Shown: piece after piece, positions 1 through 7,063 of the stretch
Position numbering within the stretch: the stretch's first letter is position 1
Layout: the number at the start of each line of letters is the position of its first letter
Assembly (NCBI RefSeq): GCF_014697215.1
Contig: NZ_CP031143.1
Span: 22,103 to 86,102 of the forward strand
Origin: Saccharopolyspora pogona
GTDB taxonomy: Bacteria; Actinomycetota; Actinomycetes; Mycobacteriales; Pseudonocardiaceae
Length of the DNA stretch: 64,000 nt
Direction: 5' to 3'
Translations under genes and position numbers: made by a program
Notes under the pieces: model-generated
Told to the model about the DNA's origin: nothing
What the model saw: only the letters and a program-made list of their open reading frames with translations
The model's database searches: none

Positions 1-107
1 GCGCGCTTGGCTGCGCCCGCGATGCCGAGTTTTCGCCGTTCACGGGCTTTCTTAAGTAGATCACCGAGCGGCCAGGGCTCGATTTCAGGGGATTCGGTGG
101 TCGCCAT
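1..107 (-). CDS. Partial XRE-type regulator (N-terminus only)
   Basis: This leftward frame starts at ATG 107 and is still open at the window edge, giving 35 codons. It begins MATTESPEIEPWPLG and continues with a basic helix rich in K, R and E (DLLKKARERRKLGIAG), which resembles the first helix of an XRE helix-turn-helix domain. It is divergent from the XRE-like gene at 259, so the two flank a shared control region, as repressor and antirepressor genes do in temperate phages. Only the N-terminus is visible, so the family call is tentative. Confidence 0.5.
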   Translation of the reverse strand, partial: MATTESPEIEPWPLGDLLKKARERRKLGIAGAAKR

Positions 108-148
108 GCGGGCAAGTCTGACCTAACCCGGCTCGTGGCCACAAATGC

Positions 149-258
149 GGGTGTACACACCTGAGTACGCATCGTGTGGGCATGAGATTTGACGTTTGCG
201 CAGAAGGGTGGGCGTATAAGGCTTGCGAAGTGTACGACTGTGTACGTAAGCTGTAGGC
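149..258 (+). promoter_or_regulatory. Divergent early control region; promoter with GTGTACG direct repeats
   Basis: A sigma70-like promoter is visible as TTGCGA at 223-228 and TAAGCT at 247-252 with an 18-base spacer. The spacer holds GTGTACG at 230-236 and again at 240-246, one helical turn apart. The same arrangement recurs upstream of the gene at 5893. A related GTGTACAC element lies at 149-157 and GAGTACGC at 162-169, nearer the divergent gene. The -10 ends six bases before ATG 259, which suggests a leaderless transcript. Confidence 0.6.
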
Positions 259-807
259 ATGGTTGTTCACACCACAGAACCAGCCCCAGTATCCCGCCGG
301 AGACCCTGGTTCGAGCTACGCGCCGCCCGTATCGCCGCAGGCCACCACACGCAAGTCAGCCTCGCGAAAGCCACCGGGCTGTCCAAGCAATACCTGTGCC
401 TGCTGGAGAACGGCACCCGAAGCCCCAACACCCGAGTGCTCGCCACCATCGCCGCCGCGCTCGGCGTTCCCCGCGACCAACTCGCCCCCCGGCCGCTCAC
501 CGAGAGCCCCGACGACGTCGCCCGACTACTGCGCGCACTCCCCCGCAACTGCGTCCGCGCCAGCATGCCCCTCGAACCCGCAGGCACCCAGTTCGGCGAT
601 TGCGAATGGTGCGCCGACGAAACCGGCATCGGTGACGCCCGCGTCCGCATCTCCTGGGACGTCGAGGACTCCACCGAAGGCCGCCTCTACGACGTCTGCC
701 CAGCGTGCATGTTCGCCGTCGTCGACGAGGCCCGCTCTGAGTCCGACGCCGTGACCGTCGAGTACACGATCGTCGCCCCCGCCGAAACCCTCCCCGCCGC
801 TGCCTGA
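259..807 (+). CDS. XRE-family regulator with C-terminal zinc-type cysteines
   Basis: This 182-residue protein has a helix-turn-helix domain at about residues 17-75, with ATGLSKQYLCLLENGTRSP as the recognition part. Its C-terminal half carries CEWC (115-118) and CPAC (147-150), a likely structural zinc site. The start at 259 is chosen because the -10 TAAGCT ends six bases upstream, so the message is probably leaderless. It opens the early rightward region and faces a divergent XRE gene. A lysogeny or early-gene switch role is inferred from that position; DNA binding is well supported, the target is not known. Confidence 0.7.
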   Translation: MVVHTTEPAPVSRRRPWFELRAARIAAGHHTQVSLAKATGLSKQYLCLLENGTRSPNTRVLATIAAALGVPRDQLAPRPLTESPDDVARLLRALPRNCVRASMPLEPAGTQFGDCEWCADETGIGDARVRISWDVEDSTEGRLYDVCPACMFAVVDEARSESDAVTVEYTIVAPAETLPAAA

Positions 808-900
808 TCAGCGGAAACCGGGCCTGCGTAGTGAACATCGCCACTCAGGTCCGCGTGCCCCGCAGAAGCGGAAACCACCAACCACGAAACCGAGGTACTT

Positions 901-1206
901 ATGACCGACGCCTCTGATCTGCCCATCCAGAACGTTGCCGTGACCGTGTTCGTTTCGGTGCCCGCAGTCGACCAACTCGACGGTGCGTTCATCGCGGAAA
1001 TCGCCGTACGCCAGGCACTCCGCTCCACCTGCACCGACACCAAAACCCGACGCCACACAGTGCAGCTACGCGATGGCGAACAACGCGATCTCACCGTCGC
1101 CGCAGTCCGCGAAATCGGCATGGCAGTCCGCAACGGCGATCTGTGGATCTCCCCCACCCACCAGCCGTTCCGCCTCTACGAGCAGGAACAAGAGGCGACG
1201 CAATGA
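901..1206 (+). CDS. Hypothetical early protein (101 aa)
   Basis: I do not recognise this protein. It is a soluble mixed alpha/beta sequence with no cysteines beyond one and no membrane segment. The start at 901 follows a GAGGTA ribosome site and a CCACCAACCACGA leader element at 875-887, a motif that recurs ahead of other early genes here. Its stop overlaps the next start as ATGA, so the two are translationally coupled. Confidence 0.6.
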   Translation: MTDASDLPIQNVAVTVFVSVPAVDQLDGAFIAEIAVRQALRSTCTDTKTRRHTVQLRDGEQRDLTVAAVREIGMAVRNGDLWISPTHQPFRLYEQEQEATQ

Positions 1207-1454
1207 TCCGCGCCACCGTCCGCACCTCCCGGAAACCCCGCCGCTGCATCACCTGCGACCGACCCGCCATCAAAACCGGCGACCGCTACCGCGAAATCGT
1301 CATGAGCCCCAACCACAACGGGCTCGGCTACCCCGGATGGATGCGCGGCGGCGAATGCGCTAGCTGCGCCGACACCTACGGGCGCGGCTTCTTGATCAAC
1401 AACACCAACCCATCGAACCCAGCAACCCATCAACCAGCGGAGTCCACGCGATGA
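1203..1454 (+). CDS. Small zinc-type protein
   Basis: This 83-residue frame starts at ATG 1203, overlapping the previous stop by four bases, and its own stop overlaps ATG 1451 in the same way. It contains CITC near the N-terminus and CASC further on, a four-cysteine pattern consistent with one structural zinc. An earlier in-frame ATG at 1143 lies inside the previous gene and has no ribosome site. The tight coupling to the YqaJ exonuclease suggests a recombination or replication accessory, but the function is unknown. Confidence 0.65.
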   Translation: MIRATVRTSRKPRRCITCDRPAIKTGDRYREIVMSPNHNGLGYPGWMRGGECASCADTYGRGFLINNTNPSNPATHQPAESTR

Positions 1455-2524
1455 CCGCCACCCTCAACCAGGTCAACCAGACCGCCGAGCCCCGCCCCGA
1501 ACACGCCCAGCAGATCCTGCCCCCAGCCGCCGACGACTGGCACGACATGATCGCCCATCACCGCGACTGGCTCGCCACCCGCCGCACCGGCATCGGCAGC
1601 AGCGACGCGTCCACCCTCGTCGGGCTCAACCGCTACCGGTCCCGCTACGAACTGTGGCTCGACAAAACCGGGCAGCTCCCTATCGTCCTGGAGACGCCCT
1701 CCGAATCCGCCGAGATGGGAACCCTGCTCGAACCCATCGTGCGTGACCGGTTCGCCCGCATCCACCAGCTCACCATCACCCCAGCCGGAACGTGGCGATC
1801 GACCCGATGGCCGTGGATGCTCGCAAACCCGGACGGGTTCTGCTCGGACGGCGCCGGATACGAGGGCAAGACCACCTCGGCGTGGTTGGCGCACGAGTGG
1901 GACGACGAGCAGGTCCCCGACCACGCCGAACTTCAGGCCCAGTGGTGCATGGCCGTCACCGGATTCAGCCGGTGGCACGTGGCGGTTTGCATCGGCGGGC
2001 AGCGCAACGAGTACCGCCTGGTCGAGCGCGACGAGGAGCTGATCTCCCAGCTCGTCGAGATCAGCGGCCGGTTCTGGCGCGAGCACGTCGAAACCGGTGA
2101 AGCGCCCGCGCTCGACGGATCCGCCAGCGTCGAGGCGTTCCTGGCCGCCCACTTCCCCACCGCCACCGACACCGCGGTCACCGTCGACGACGGGCTCGCT
2201 GACGACATGGTGCGAGCCAAGGCCAAGACCGCCCAAGCGCTCAAGGACGCCACCGCCGACCACGACGAAATCAAGAACCGCGTACGCGGCCTGATCGGCA
2301 ACAACGAGCGCCTCGACACCCCCAGCGGCCGAACCATCGCCACCTGGAAACACATCAACAAGCTCAACACCAAGCGCCTCGCCGCCGAACACCCCGAGCT
2401 TGTCACGGCCTACACGCGCGAAGTCATCCGCGCAGAGCTGGACGTGGACGCGCTCAAGGCCGAGCACCCCGACATCTGGGCCGCGTACCGCACCCGGCAG
2501 CTGCGATTCACCACCGGCGACTGA
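1451..2524 (+). CDS. YqaJ-like phage exonuclease (RecE-type)
   Basis: This 357-residue protein belongs to the YqaJ/lambda-exonuclease nuclease family, which resects double-stranded ends to feed an annealase. Family landmarks are GIGSSDASTLVG (47-58), EMGTLLEP with Glu94, NPDG with Asp128 and YEGK with Glu138 and Lys140, matching the PD-(D/E)XK metal site; a conserved Gln lies in ELQAQW. The C-terminal third is helical and less conserved. It is coupled by ATGA to the upstream zinc protein and sits 33 bases before recT, the standard order of a phage two-component recombinase. Confidence 0.9.
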   Translation: MTATLNQVNQTAEPRPEHAQQILPPAADDWHDMIAHHRDWLATRRTGIGSSDASTLVGLNRYRSRYELWLDKTGQLPIVLETPSESAEMGTLLEPIVRDRFARIHQLTITPAGTWRSTRWPWMLANPDGFCSDGAGYEGKTTSAWLAHEWDDEQVPDHAELQAQWCMAVTGFSRWHVAVCIGGQRNEYRLVERDEELISQLVEISGRFWREHVETGEAPALDGSASVEAFLAAHFPTATDTAVTVDDGLADDMVRAKAKTAQALKDATADHDEIKNRVRGLIGNNERLDTPSGRTIATWKHINKLNTKRLAAEHPELVTAYTREVIRAELDVDALKAEHPDIWAAYRTRQLRFTTGD

Positions 2525-2529
2525 CCAAT

Positions 2530-2542
2530 CCACCAACCACAG
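2530..2542 (+). promoter_or_regulatory. CCACCAACCACA start-associated leader motif
   Basis: CCACCAACCACAG lies just upstream of the AAGGAGA ribosome site of recT. The same 12-mer core, or a one-base variant, precedes the genes at 901, 5893, 9761 and 56194. Function is inferred only from its repeated position before start codons. Confidence 0.45.
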
Positions 2543-2557
2543 CAAGGAGAACGGCCG

Positions 2558-3427
2558 ATGGGTAACGACCTCACCCGCCGAGTCAAGGAAGCCAACCCCG
2601 CCACCAACAGCGGAAACCAGCCCGCCCAGCAGAACGGCGGCGGCACGCTCGCTGACCAGATCCGCGCGATGCAGCCGCAGTTCCAGATGGCCATGCCCAA
2701 GGGCGCCGAGGCAGCGCAGCTCATCCGTGACGCAATGACCTGCCTGCGCACCACTCCCGCCCTCGCCCGGTGCGACGCCGCCAGCGTGCTCGGGGGGCTG
2801 ATGACCTGCGCCCAGCTCGGCCTGCGGCCTGGGGTACTCGGCCACGCGTGGCTGATCCCGTTCGGCCGCCAGGCGCAGCTCGTCATCGGCTATCAGGGAC
2901 TTGTCGAACTGGCGCACCGGTCCGGGCAGATCAAGTCACTGCAGGCCCGCACCGTCTACGAGAACGACACGTTCGACGTCGACTACGGCCTGGCGGACTC
3001 CCTGATCCACAAGCCCGCGATGACCGGCCCGAAGGGAAAACCGGTCGCCTACTACGCGTTCGCCAAGTTCGTCACGGGCGGGCACGCCTTCGTCGTCATG
3101 TCGTACGACGAGATGGAGACGTACCGCGACCAGAACGCGAAGTCCAAGACTGGCCCGTGGAAGGACCACTTCGAGGGTATGGCGCACAAGACGTGCGTGC
3201 GGCAGCTGGCCAAGTGGATGCCGCGCAGCACGGAGTTCGCGACCGCGATCGAGGCCGACAACACCGTGCGCGTGGACACAAGCGTGAATCCGGACGCCGC
3301 TCTCCATGGCCAGCACCCCGACGTCATCGACGGCGAGATCGAGCCCGACGAAACCACCACGCCGGATACCGGCGATCAGGGCCTCCGGCCCGATGACCCG
3401 GACTTGACCGCGCACCAGCAGAAGTGA
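2558..3427 (+). CDS. recT: RecT-family single-strand annealing protein
   Basis: This 289-residue protein matches the RecT/Redbeta-like annealase family, which coats the single strand made by the exonuclease and pairs it with homologous DNA. Typical blocks are present: LGGLMTCAQLGLRPG, HAWLIPFGRQAQLVIGYQG, and the helical MAHKTCVRQLAKWMP. The N-terminus is a short disordered Asn/Gln-rich stretch and the C-terminus is acidic, as in other members. A clear AAGGAGA site precedes ATG 2558. The YqaJ-RecT pairing is a common module for phage replication and recombination. Confidence 0.92.
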   Translation: MGNDLTRRVKEANPATNSGNQPAQQNGGGTLADQIRAMQPQFQMAMPKGAEAAQLIRDAMTCLRTTPALARCDAASVLGGLMTCAQLGLRPGVLGHAWLIPFGRQAQLVIGYQGLVELAHRSGQIKSLQARTVYENDTFDVDYGLADSLIHKPAMTGPKGKPVAYYAFAKFVTGGHAFVVMSYDEMETYRDQNAKSKTGPWKDHFEGMAHKTCVRQLAKWMPRSTEFATAIEADNTVRVDTSVNPDAALHGQHPDVIDGEIEPDETTTPDTGDQGLRPDDPDLTAHQQK

Positions 3428-3443
3428 GCAGGAGCGCAGACCA

Positions 3444-3776
3444 ATGACCGCGATGTTGGACAGGCCCGCCCCCGCGGCGGGCCTTCCCGTCCTCCCAGAC
3501 CTCGACGATCTTGACATCGAGTTATTCGACCTCCGGCCGCCCGTGGACGAGGAAGTGGTGACCCGCATCCTCGCCCGAGCCGCCGGCTGTTGGACGCCAC
3601 CGATCCCGAAACCCAACGGCGAGGAGCGCATTGCCGTCGCCCGGCACTACGTCAACCGCGGGCAGGGCACCAGCGCCATCGCCCGGGCGCTGCACACCAA
3701 CGGCACCATCGCCCGCCGACTCGCCGAAACCGCACGTCTCGACCAGATCCTTGACGAAATCGAGGACCGATTATGA
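3444..3776 (+). CDS. Putative small DNA-binding protein
   Basis: The 110-residue product has an acidic Pro-rich N-terminus and a C-terminal segment (HYVNRGQGTSAIARALHTNG) that reads like a helix-turn-helix of the resolvase or sigma type. It starts 16 bases after recT with AGGAGCG upstream and overlaps the next gene by four bases. It is probably an early regulator or replication accessory; neither role is proven by the sequence. Confidence 0.6.
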   Translation: MTAMLDRPAPAAGLPVLPDLDDLDIELFDLRPPVDEEVVTRILARAAGCWTPPIPKPNGEERIAVARHYVNRGQGTSAIARALHTNGTIARRLAETARLDQILDEIEDRL

Positions 3777-4060
3777 ACGCGCACCCAACACACCGAGCGC
3801 TGAAAGACGCACCTGAACAGATCGTGCAGCCATGTTCCTCGGTGTCGCTGTGGAGCGCGTGTTGCCGCGGCGAGATGCCCGCCGAAGCGCTTCTCCGACG
3901 CGACCGCGAAGACCTCGTTTGGCAGCTGCACCAACGCGGCTGGACCGACACCGAGATCGCCACGCACTGCCGCATGACCACGTACACCACCGGCCGGATC
4001 CTCGACCGGCTCGGTCTGGAACCCAACGAGCACAGGAGGTCAGCCGATGCCGCTGCATGA
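3773..4060 (+). CDS. Putative helix-turn-helix protein
   Basis: This 95-residue protein contains WQLHQRGWTDTEIATHC followed by TTGRILDRLGL, a classic two-helix DNA-binding arrangement. The start overlaps the preceding stop as ATGA. It resembles its upstream neighbour in layout, and the two may derive from one ancestral small HTH family. No partner or target can be named. Confidence 0.6.
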   Translation: MNAHPTHRALKDAPEQIVQPCSSVSLWSACCRGEMPAEALLRRDREDLVWQLHQRGWTDTEIATHCRMTTYTTGRILDRLGLEPNEHRRSADAAA

Positions 4061-4112
4061 CCTCACCTGCACCCCAGACCGGCCGATGCCCGTGACCAAC
4101 CCCAAGGACTGA
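4047..4112 (+). CDS. 21-codon micro-ORF with a strong ribosome site
   Basis: ATG 4047 has an ideal AGGAGGT at 4034-4040 with a six-base gap, and the 21-codon frame ends at 4112, three bases before the replication-type gene at 4115. It overlaps the end of the preceding frame. The peptide starts MPLHDLTCTPDRPM. A leader peptide or translational coupling element for the next gene is the likeliest role. Confidence 0.45.
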   Translation: MPLHDLTCTPDRPMPVTNPKD

Positions 4113-4114
4113 CC

Positions 4115-5086
4115 ATGTGGTTCTTCGTTGACGACCAGCTCGCGGACAACCGCAAGGTGCGTAAGGCCGGAACCGCGGCAATAGGGCTGTGGGTGCGGTG
4201 CGGTGCGTGGGCTGCTGGCAACCTCACCGACGGGTTTGTGCCTGCCGATATTGCCGCCCGGTACGGCACCCCTCGGCAGGCGCAGAAGCTCGTCGATGCC
4301 GGGCTGTGGGAACGCGCCGAGCGTGACGGGGAGACCGGCTACCAGTTCCACGACTGGACCGACTACCAGAAGACCCGCGAGCAAGTTCGGGCGCGCCGGG
4401 AGGCCGACGTCAAGCGGCAGCAGCGCAGTCGTCAACGAGCCAACACTGAACGCGAAACCCCGAAAACCGCCCCCCAAAGTGGGGGTGCGGTTTGGGGGGT
4501 AAACGAGCACCAGTCGAACGACCGTACTGAAAGCCAGTTTTCAGAGAAAACGCAGGTCAGCGAGGACTGTCACGGTGTGACTCACAGCGTGAGTAACGGG
4601 TGCCCCCTCCCCTCCCCTCCTGTAGTTCCTAACGGAACTACAACCACCACCACGCGCGTACGCGCGCGAGACGTCGACCTGAAAGAACTCTCGAACACCG
4701 CGCACGTTCCGAAAGCCCACCAGATCGTCGAGGCATGGAACACCAGTCACGGCCGCACCTACCCCACCCGAACGATCCGCGATCTGGCCAAACAAGTTGA
4801 CATCATGCTCGCCGACCGCGGCCAACCCGAGATCATCACCGCAGCTCTGGAGCTGTGGCACCAGAAACCTGACGCAGCCCCCGGATTCCTGCCGTACCTG
4901 TACACCACCGCGCTGCGCACCGAAGCCGCCAAGACCGCGCCGGCCGCAGCACCCGCAGGGCCGAGCAAGGCCGACGCATACCGGGCGCTCGCCGAAGAAA
5001 TGCGCCGCGAAGAAGTGGCAGCCCAACACGCGCTCGGTGCCCGTCGTGGCCCGATCGGCATCGTCATCGATGGAGAGCCGGCATGA
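4115..5086 (+). CDS. Phage replication-initiation-type protein
   Basis: The 323-residue protein begins MWFFVDDQLADNRKVRKAG and has an N-terminal winged-helix region (about 1-90) like phage replisome-organiser and DnaD-type initiators. A charged linker follows (YQKTREQVRARREADVKRQ) and then a second helical domain at about 195-280. The next gene overlaps by ATGA and carries a zinc finger, a layout typical of a phage initiator plus helicase-loader pair. Location after recET supports a role in element replication; origin binding is inferred. Confidence 0.65.
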   Translation: MWFFVDDQLADNRKVRKAGTAAIGLWVRCGAWAAGNLTDGFVPADIAARYGTPRQAQKLVDAGLWERAERDGETGYQFHDWTDYQKTREQVRARREADVKRQQRSRQRANTERETPKTAPQSGGAVWGVNEHQSNDRTESQFSEKTQVSEDCHGVTHSVSNGCPLPSPPVVPNGTTTTTTRVRARDVDLKELSNTAHVPKAHQIVEAWNTSHGRTYPTRTIRDLAKQVDIMLADRGQPEIITAALELWHQKPDAAPGFLPYLYTTALRTEAAKTAPAAAPAGPSKADAYRALAEEMRREEVAAQHALGARRGPIGIVIDGEPA

Positions 5087-5664
5087 CACCCGCTGAAGTC
5101 TTGGAAATGTTCGCGGAGGTCTCCAACATCGATCCCCGCGTCCCTGCTGCGCCGACCCGGGAGATCGCCACCGCCTGGGCGCGGTTGCTTGACGACGTGC
5201 CGCTGGCGGTCGCGCAGGACGCGGTGCGGGACTACTACCGGTCGGCCCGTTACGCCAAGACGCACGACCGGATCAGCACCGGCGACATCGTCCAGTTCTG
5301 GGAGTCCATCTGCGACGAGGCTCGCGCGGAGAATCGCCGGCGCATGGAACTGGTGGCGATCCAGGAAGGCCTCGACGGGCGTGCGGCGATCGAGGCGGCG
5401 AAGCACAAGCCGATCCGGCGTTTCGCCGACCAGTTCGCGGTCGAGCAGGCGCGGAAGCGTGCGCGGCGGGATGGGCTCGATCCGGACGAGGTTGCGCGGG
5501 AGGTGTCGCGGTCGCGGCAGGCGTGGCGTGAGGTGCCGTGTTCGTACTGCGGGGCTGCGGTTCGGCAGCCGTGCACGGTGCCGGGAACGCAGCGGGAGTT
5601 GCGGAAGTCGCCGGCGCATCCGGTGCGGATGCAGGCTGCGGCGGCACTGCGGGAATCGGCTTGA
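5083..5664 (+). CDS. Putative replisome accessory / helicase-loader-like protein
   Basis: This 193-residue product is mostly helical at the N-terminus, with a basic central segment (EQARKRARRDGLDPDEVAREV) and a C-terminal zinc motif CSYCGAAVRQPC. The motif matches a short family of actinophage proteins that follow replication initiators. It is coupled to the upstream gene by a four-base overlap. Loader function is inferred from context only. Confidence 0.6.
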   Translation: MTPAEVLEMFAEVSNIDPRVPAAPTREIATAWARLLDDVPLAVAQDAVRDYYRSARYAKTHDRISTGDIVQFWESICDEARAENRRRMELVAIQEGLDGRAAIEAAKHKPIRRFADQFAVEQARKRARRDGLDPDEVAREVSRSRQAWREVPCSYCGAAVRQPCTVPGTQRELRKSPAHPVRMQAAAALRESA

Positions 5665-5699
5665 TTTTCGGCCTTATTTGGCCTGTGTCGTTTCGGGAG

Positions 5700-5717
5700 T
5701 GCCTGCGGTCGCAGGCA
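5700..5717. terminator. Short hairpin after the replication block
   Basis: TGCCTGCG pairs with CGCAGGCA across a two-base gap just after the stop at 5664, and a small GGCC...GGCC stem lies upstream at about 5670-5683. No T-run follows, so it is only a weak terminator candidate. Confidence 0.35.
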
Positions 5718-5827
5718 AGGGGTTTCGGCGGTGTGCGTGGATCTGGGGGGCCGGGAACCGGGTCGTGTGTATGAGTCGCCATCCGGGTGATGTGCGGTTG
5801 AGGCGAGAAATCAGGTCGGCAAACCCA

Positions 5828-5886
5828 TTGACTCGTGTACGTTTGTGTACGTAAGTTGTAGGCATCGCCTCCACCAACCACAGGAG
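5828..5886 (+). promoter_or_regulatory. Second GTGTACG promoter and leader
   Basis: TTGACT at 5828-5833 and TAAGTT at 5852-5857 form a promoter with the same 18-base spacer as the one at 223. GTGTACG occurs twice in the spacer, ten bases apart (5835-5841 and 5845-5851). Identical layout implies control by the same factor. Here the transcript has a leader with CCACCAACCACAGG at 5871-5884, whose last bases overlap the AGGAG ribosome site before ATG 5893. Confidence 0.65.
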
Positions 5887-5892
5887 ACCCAG

Positions 5893-6327
5893 ATGACCAA
5901 GCACAAGCCGAAGCTCACCGAAACCCTCGCCGCACTCACCAGCCACTACGCCAACCACCCGGAACTGCCCGCCTGGCACTCCATCAACGTCGACGAGGAC
6001 GGCGTGATCCGCGTCCACCTCACCGTCGAAGACCTGCGACCCGCCTCCAGCGCCGTGATCACCTGGACCGACACCCTCACCAACCCCGAGGTGCTGGTGA
6101 AGCGCTACAAGGGCGGGTGGGCCGCACTCGTCTACGACCAGGTCGAGGTGTCCGGCGACATCAACGGCCAGCGCATCACGGTTCACCGCGGTGTTCCTGG
6201 ATTCGCCGACTACATCGACGCACCGCGCATCGACACCATCGGAGAGGCCGTCTTCGTCCAGGCCACCGTCGACCAGCTGCGCGCCTTCCACGCCTCCGGA
6301 CTCGACGAGTTCGAGGTGGCGGCGTGA
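5893..6327 (+). CDS. Hypothetical early protein (144 aa)
   Basis: I do not recognise the family. The start at 5893 is set by AGGAG at 5882-5886 and by the promoter just upstream; an ATG at 5845 would lie inside the promoter. The protein is acidic, rich in beta-type sequence, and lacks cysteines and membrane segments. It is the first gene of a second early transcript and overlaps the next as TGATG. Confidence 0.6.
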   Translation: MTKHKPKLTETLAALTSHYANHPELPAWHSINVDEDGVIRVHLTVEDLRPASSAVITWTDTLTNPEVLVKRYKGGWAALVYDQVEVSGDINGQRITVHRGVPGFADYIDAPRIDTIGEAVFVQATVDQLRAFHASGLDEFEVAA

Positions 6328-6599
6328 TGAACCGCGGCACCCGCGACCAGGTCATCAACCCCGGCCACGAACTCGAAACCCTGTCGACCACGATCACCAG
6401 ATACGGGATCACCGTCGATGACATCCGGGCACGCCTCGAACAGCTCGGCAACGACGACCCCGAGGCCGGGCACAGCATGATCGACGACCTCATGCGCGCC
6501 GCCCTGGTCGCCATCCGCGACGGCCACCCCAACCCCGCCGCGCTCGCTCGCGACGTTCTCGCCGTCGACGAAGCCGACTTTCCCCGCTGGTACGCGTGA
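6327..6599 (+). CDS. Hypothetical early protein (90 aa)
   Basis: This 90-residue frame begins at ATG 6327 overlapping the previous stop. The sequence is helical and acidic (TVDDIRARLEQLGNDD, SMIDDLMRAALVAIRDG). No family is recognised. It is followed by a hairpin and then the WhiB gene. Confidence 0.55.
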   Translation: MNRGTRDQVINPGHELETLSTTITRYGITVDDIRARLEQLGNDDPEAGHSMIDDLMRAALVAIRDGHPNPAALARDVLAVDEADFPRWYA

Positions 6600-6628
6600 C
6601 CGCCGCAACCAACGACTGAAAACCCGCA

Positions 6629-6665
6629 GGCGGGCCGGAAACACCTCCACAGCGACCGGCCCGCC
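6629..6665. terminator. Hairpin between early gene and WhiB gene
   Basis: GGCGGGCCGG at 6629-6638 pairs perfectly with CCGGCCCGCC at 6656-6665. It could be a Rho-independent-type pause or terminator upstream of the WhiB ribosome site GAGGGAG. Confidence 0.5.
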
Positions 6666-6688
6666 CACTACTCCCGAGGGAGCTACCC

Positions 6689-7063
6689 GTGACCGTACCG
6701 AAGAACTTCGAAATCCCCGACTTCCGGCAGTTGGGTGCGTGCCGAACCGAAGACCCCGACCTGTTTTTCCCAGTCGGCGACGCGTCCCGGAAGGGCTCGC
6801 AGCCGTGGCTGCAGGCGCAGGAAGCCAAGCAGGTCTGCGCGCAGTGCCCGGTTGCCGCGCAGTGCCTGAAGTGGGCCCTCGACCGCGGCGAGCCCTACGG
6901 CGTGTGGGGCGGCATGACCGAGCAGGAACGCCACGCCGCCAAGAGCCGCAACAGCACGCGGAAGCCGGCGGTGGTGCAGGCAGAGGTCGAGGTGCCCGCA
7001 CCCCGCCAGCACGACGACAACCAGCCCCAGCTCGAACTCCCGATGCAGGAGGTTGCGGCATGA
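6689..7063 (+). CDS. WhiB-family iron-sulfur transcription factor
   Basis: The 124-residue product has the Wbl signature: Cys18, Cys50, Cys53 and Cys59 for a 4Fe-4S cluster (CAQCPVAAQC) followed by the GVWGG turn at about 71-75. Wbl proteins bind the primary sigma factor and retune host promoters; phage versions such as TM4 WhiBTM4 interfere with host WhiB2. GTG 6689 has GAGGGAG upstream. The C-terminal 40 residues are Gln/Pro-rich and basic near the start. Its stop overlaps the next start, placing it in a coupled three-gene set with the Gp37-like protein and the methylase. Confidence 0.92.
   Translation: MTVPKNFEIPDFRQLGACRTEDPDLFFPVGDASRKGSQPWLQAQEAKQVCAQCPVAAQCLKWALDRGEPYGVWGGMTEQERHAAKSRNSTRKPAVVQAEVEVPAPRQHDDNQPQLELPMQEVAA

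Noticed and set aside
1430..2917. Long open frame antisense to the exonuclease and recT genes
   Set aside because: It mirrors the GC-rich third positions of the rightward genes, has no ribosome site, and its product is low-complexity; the rightward genes have clear families.
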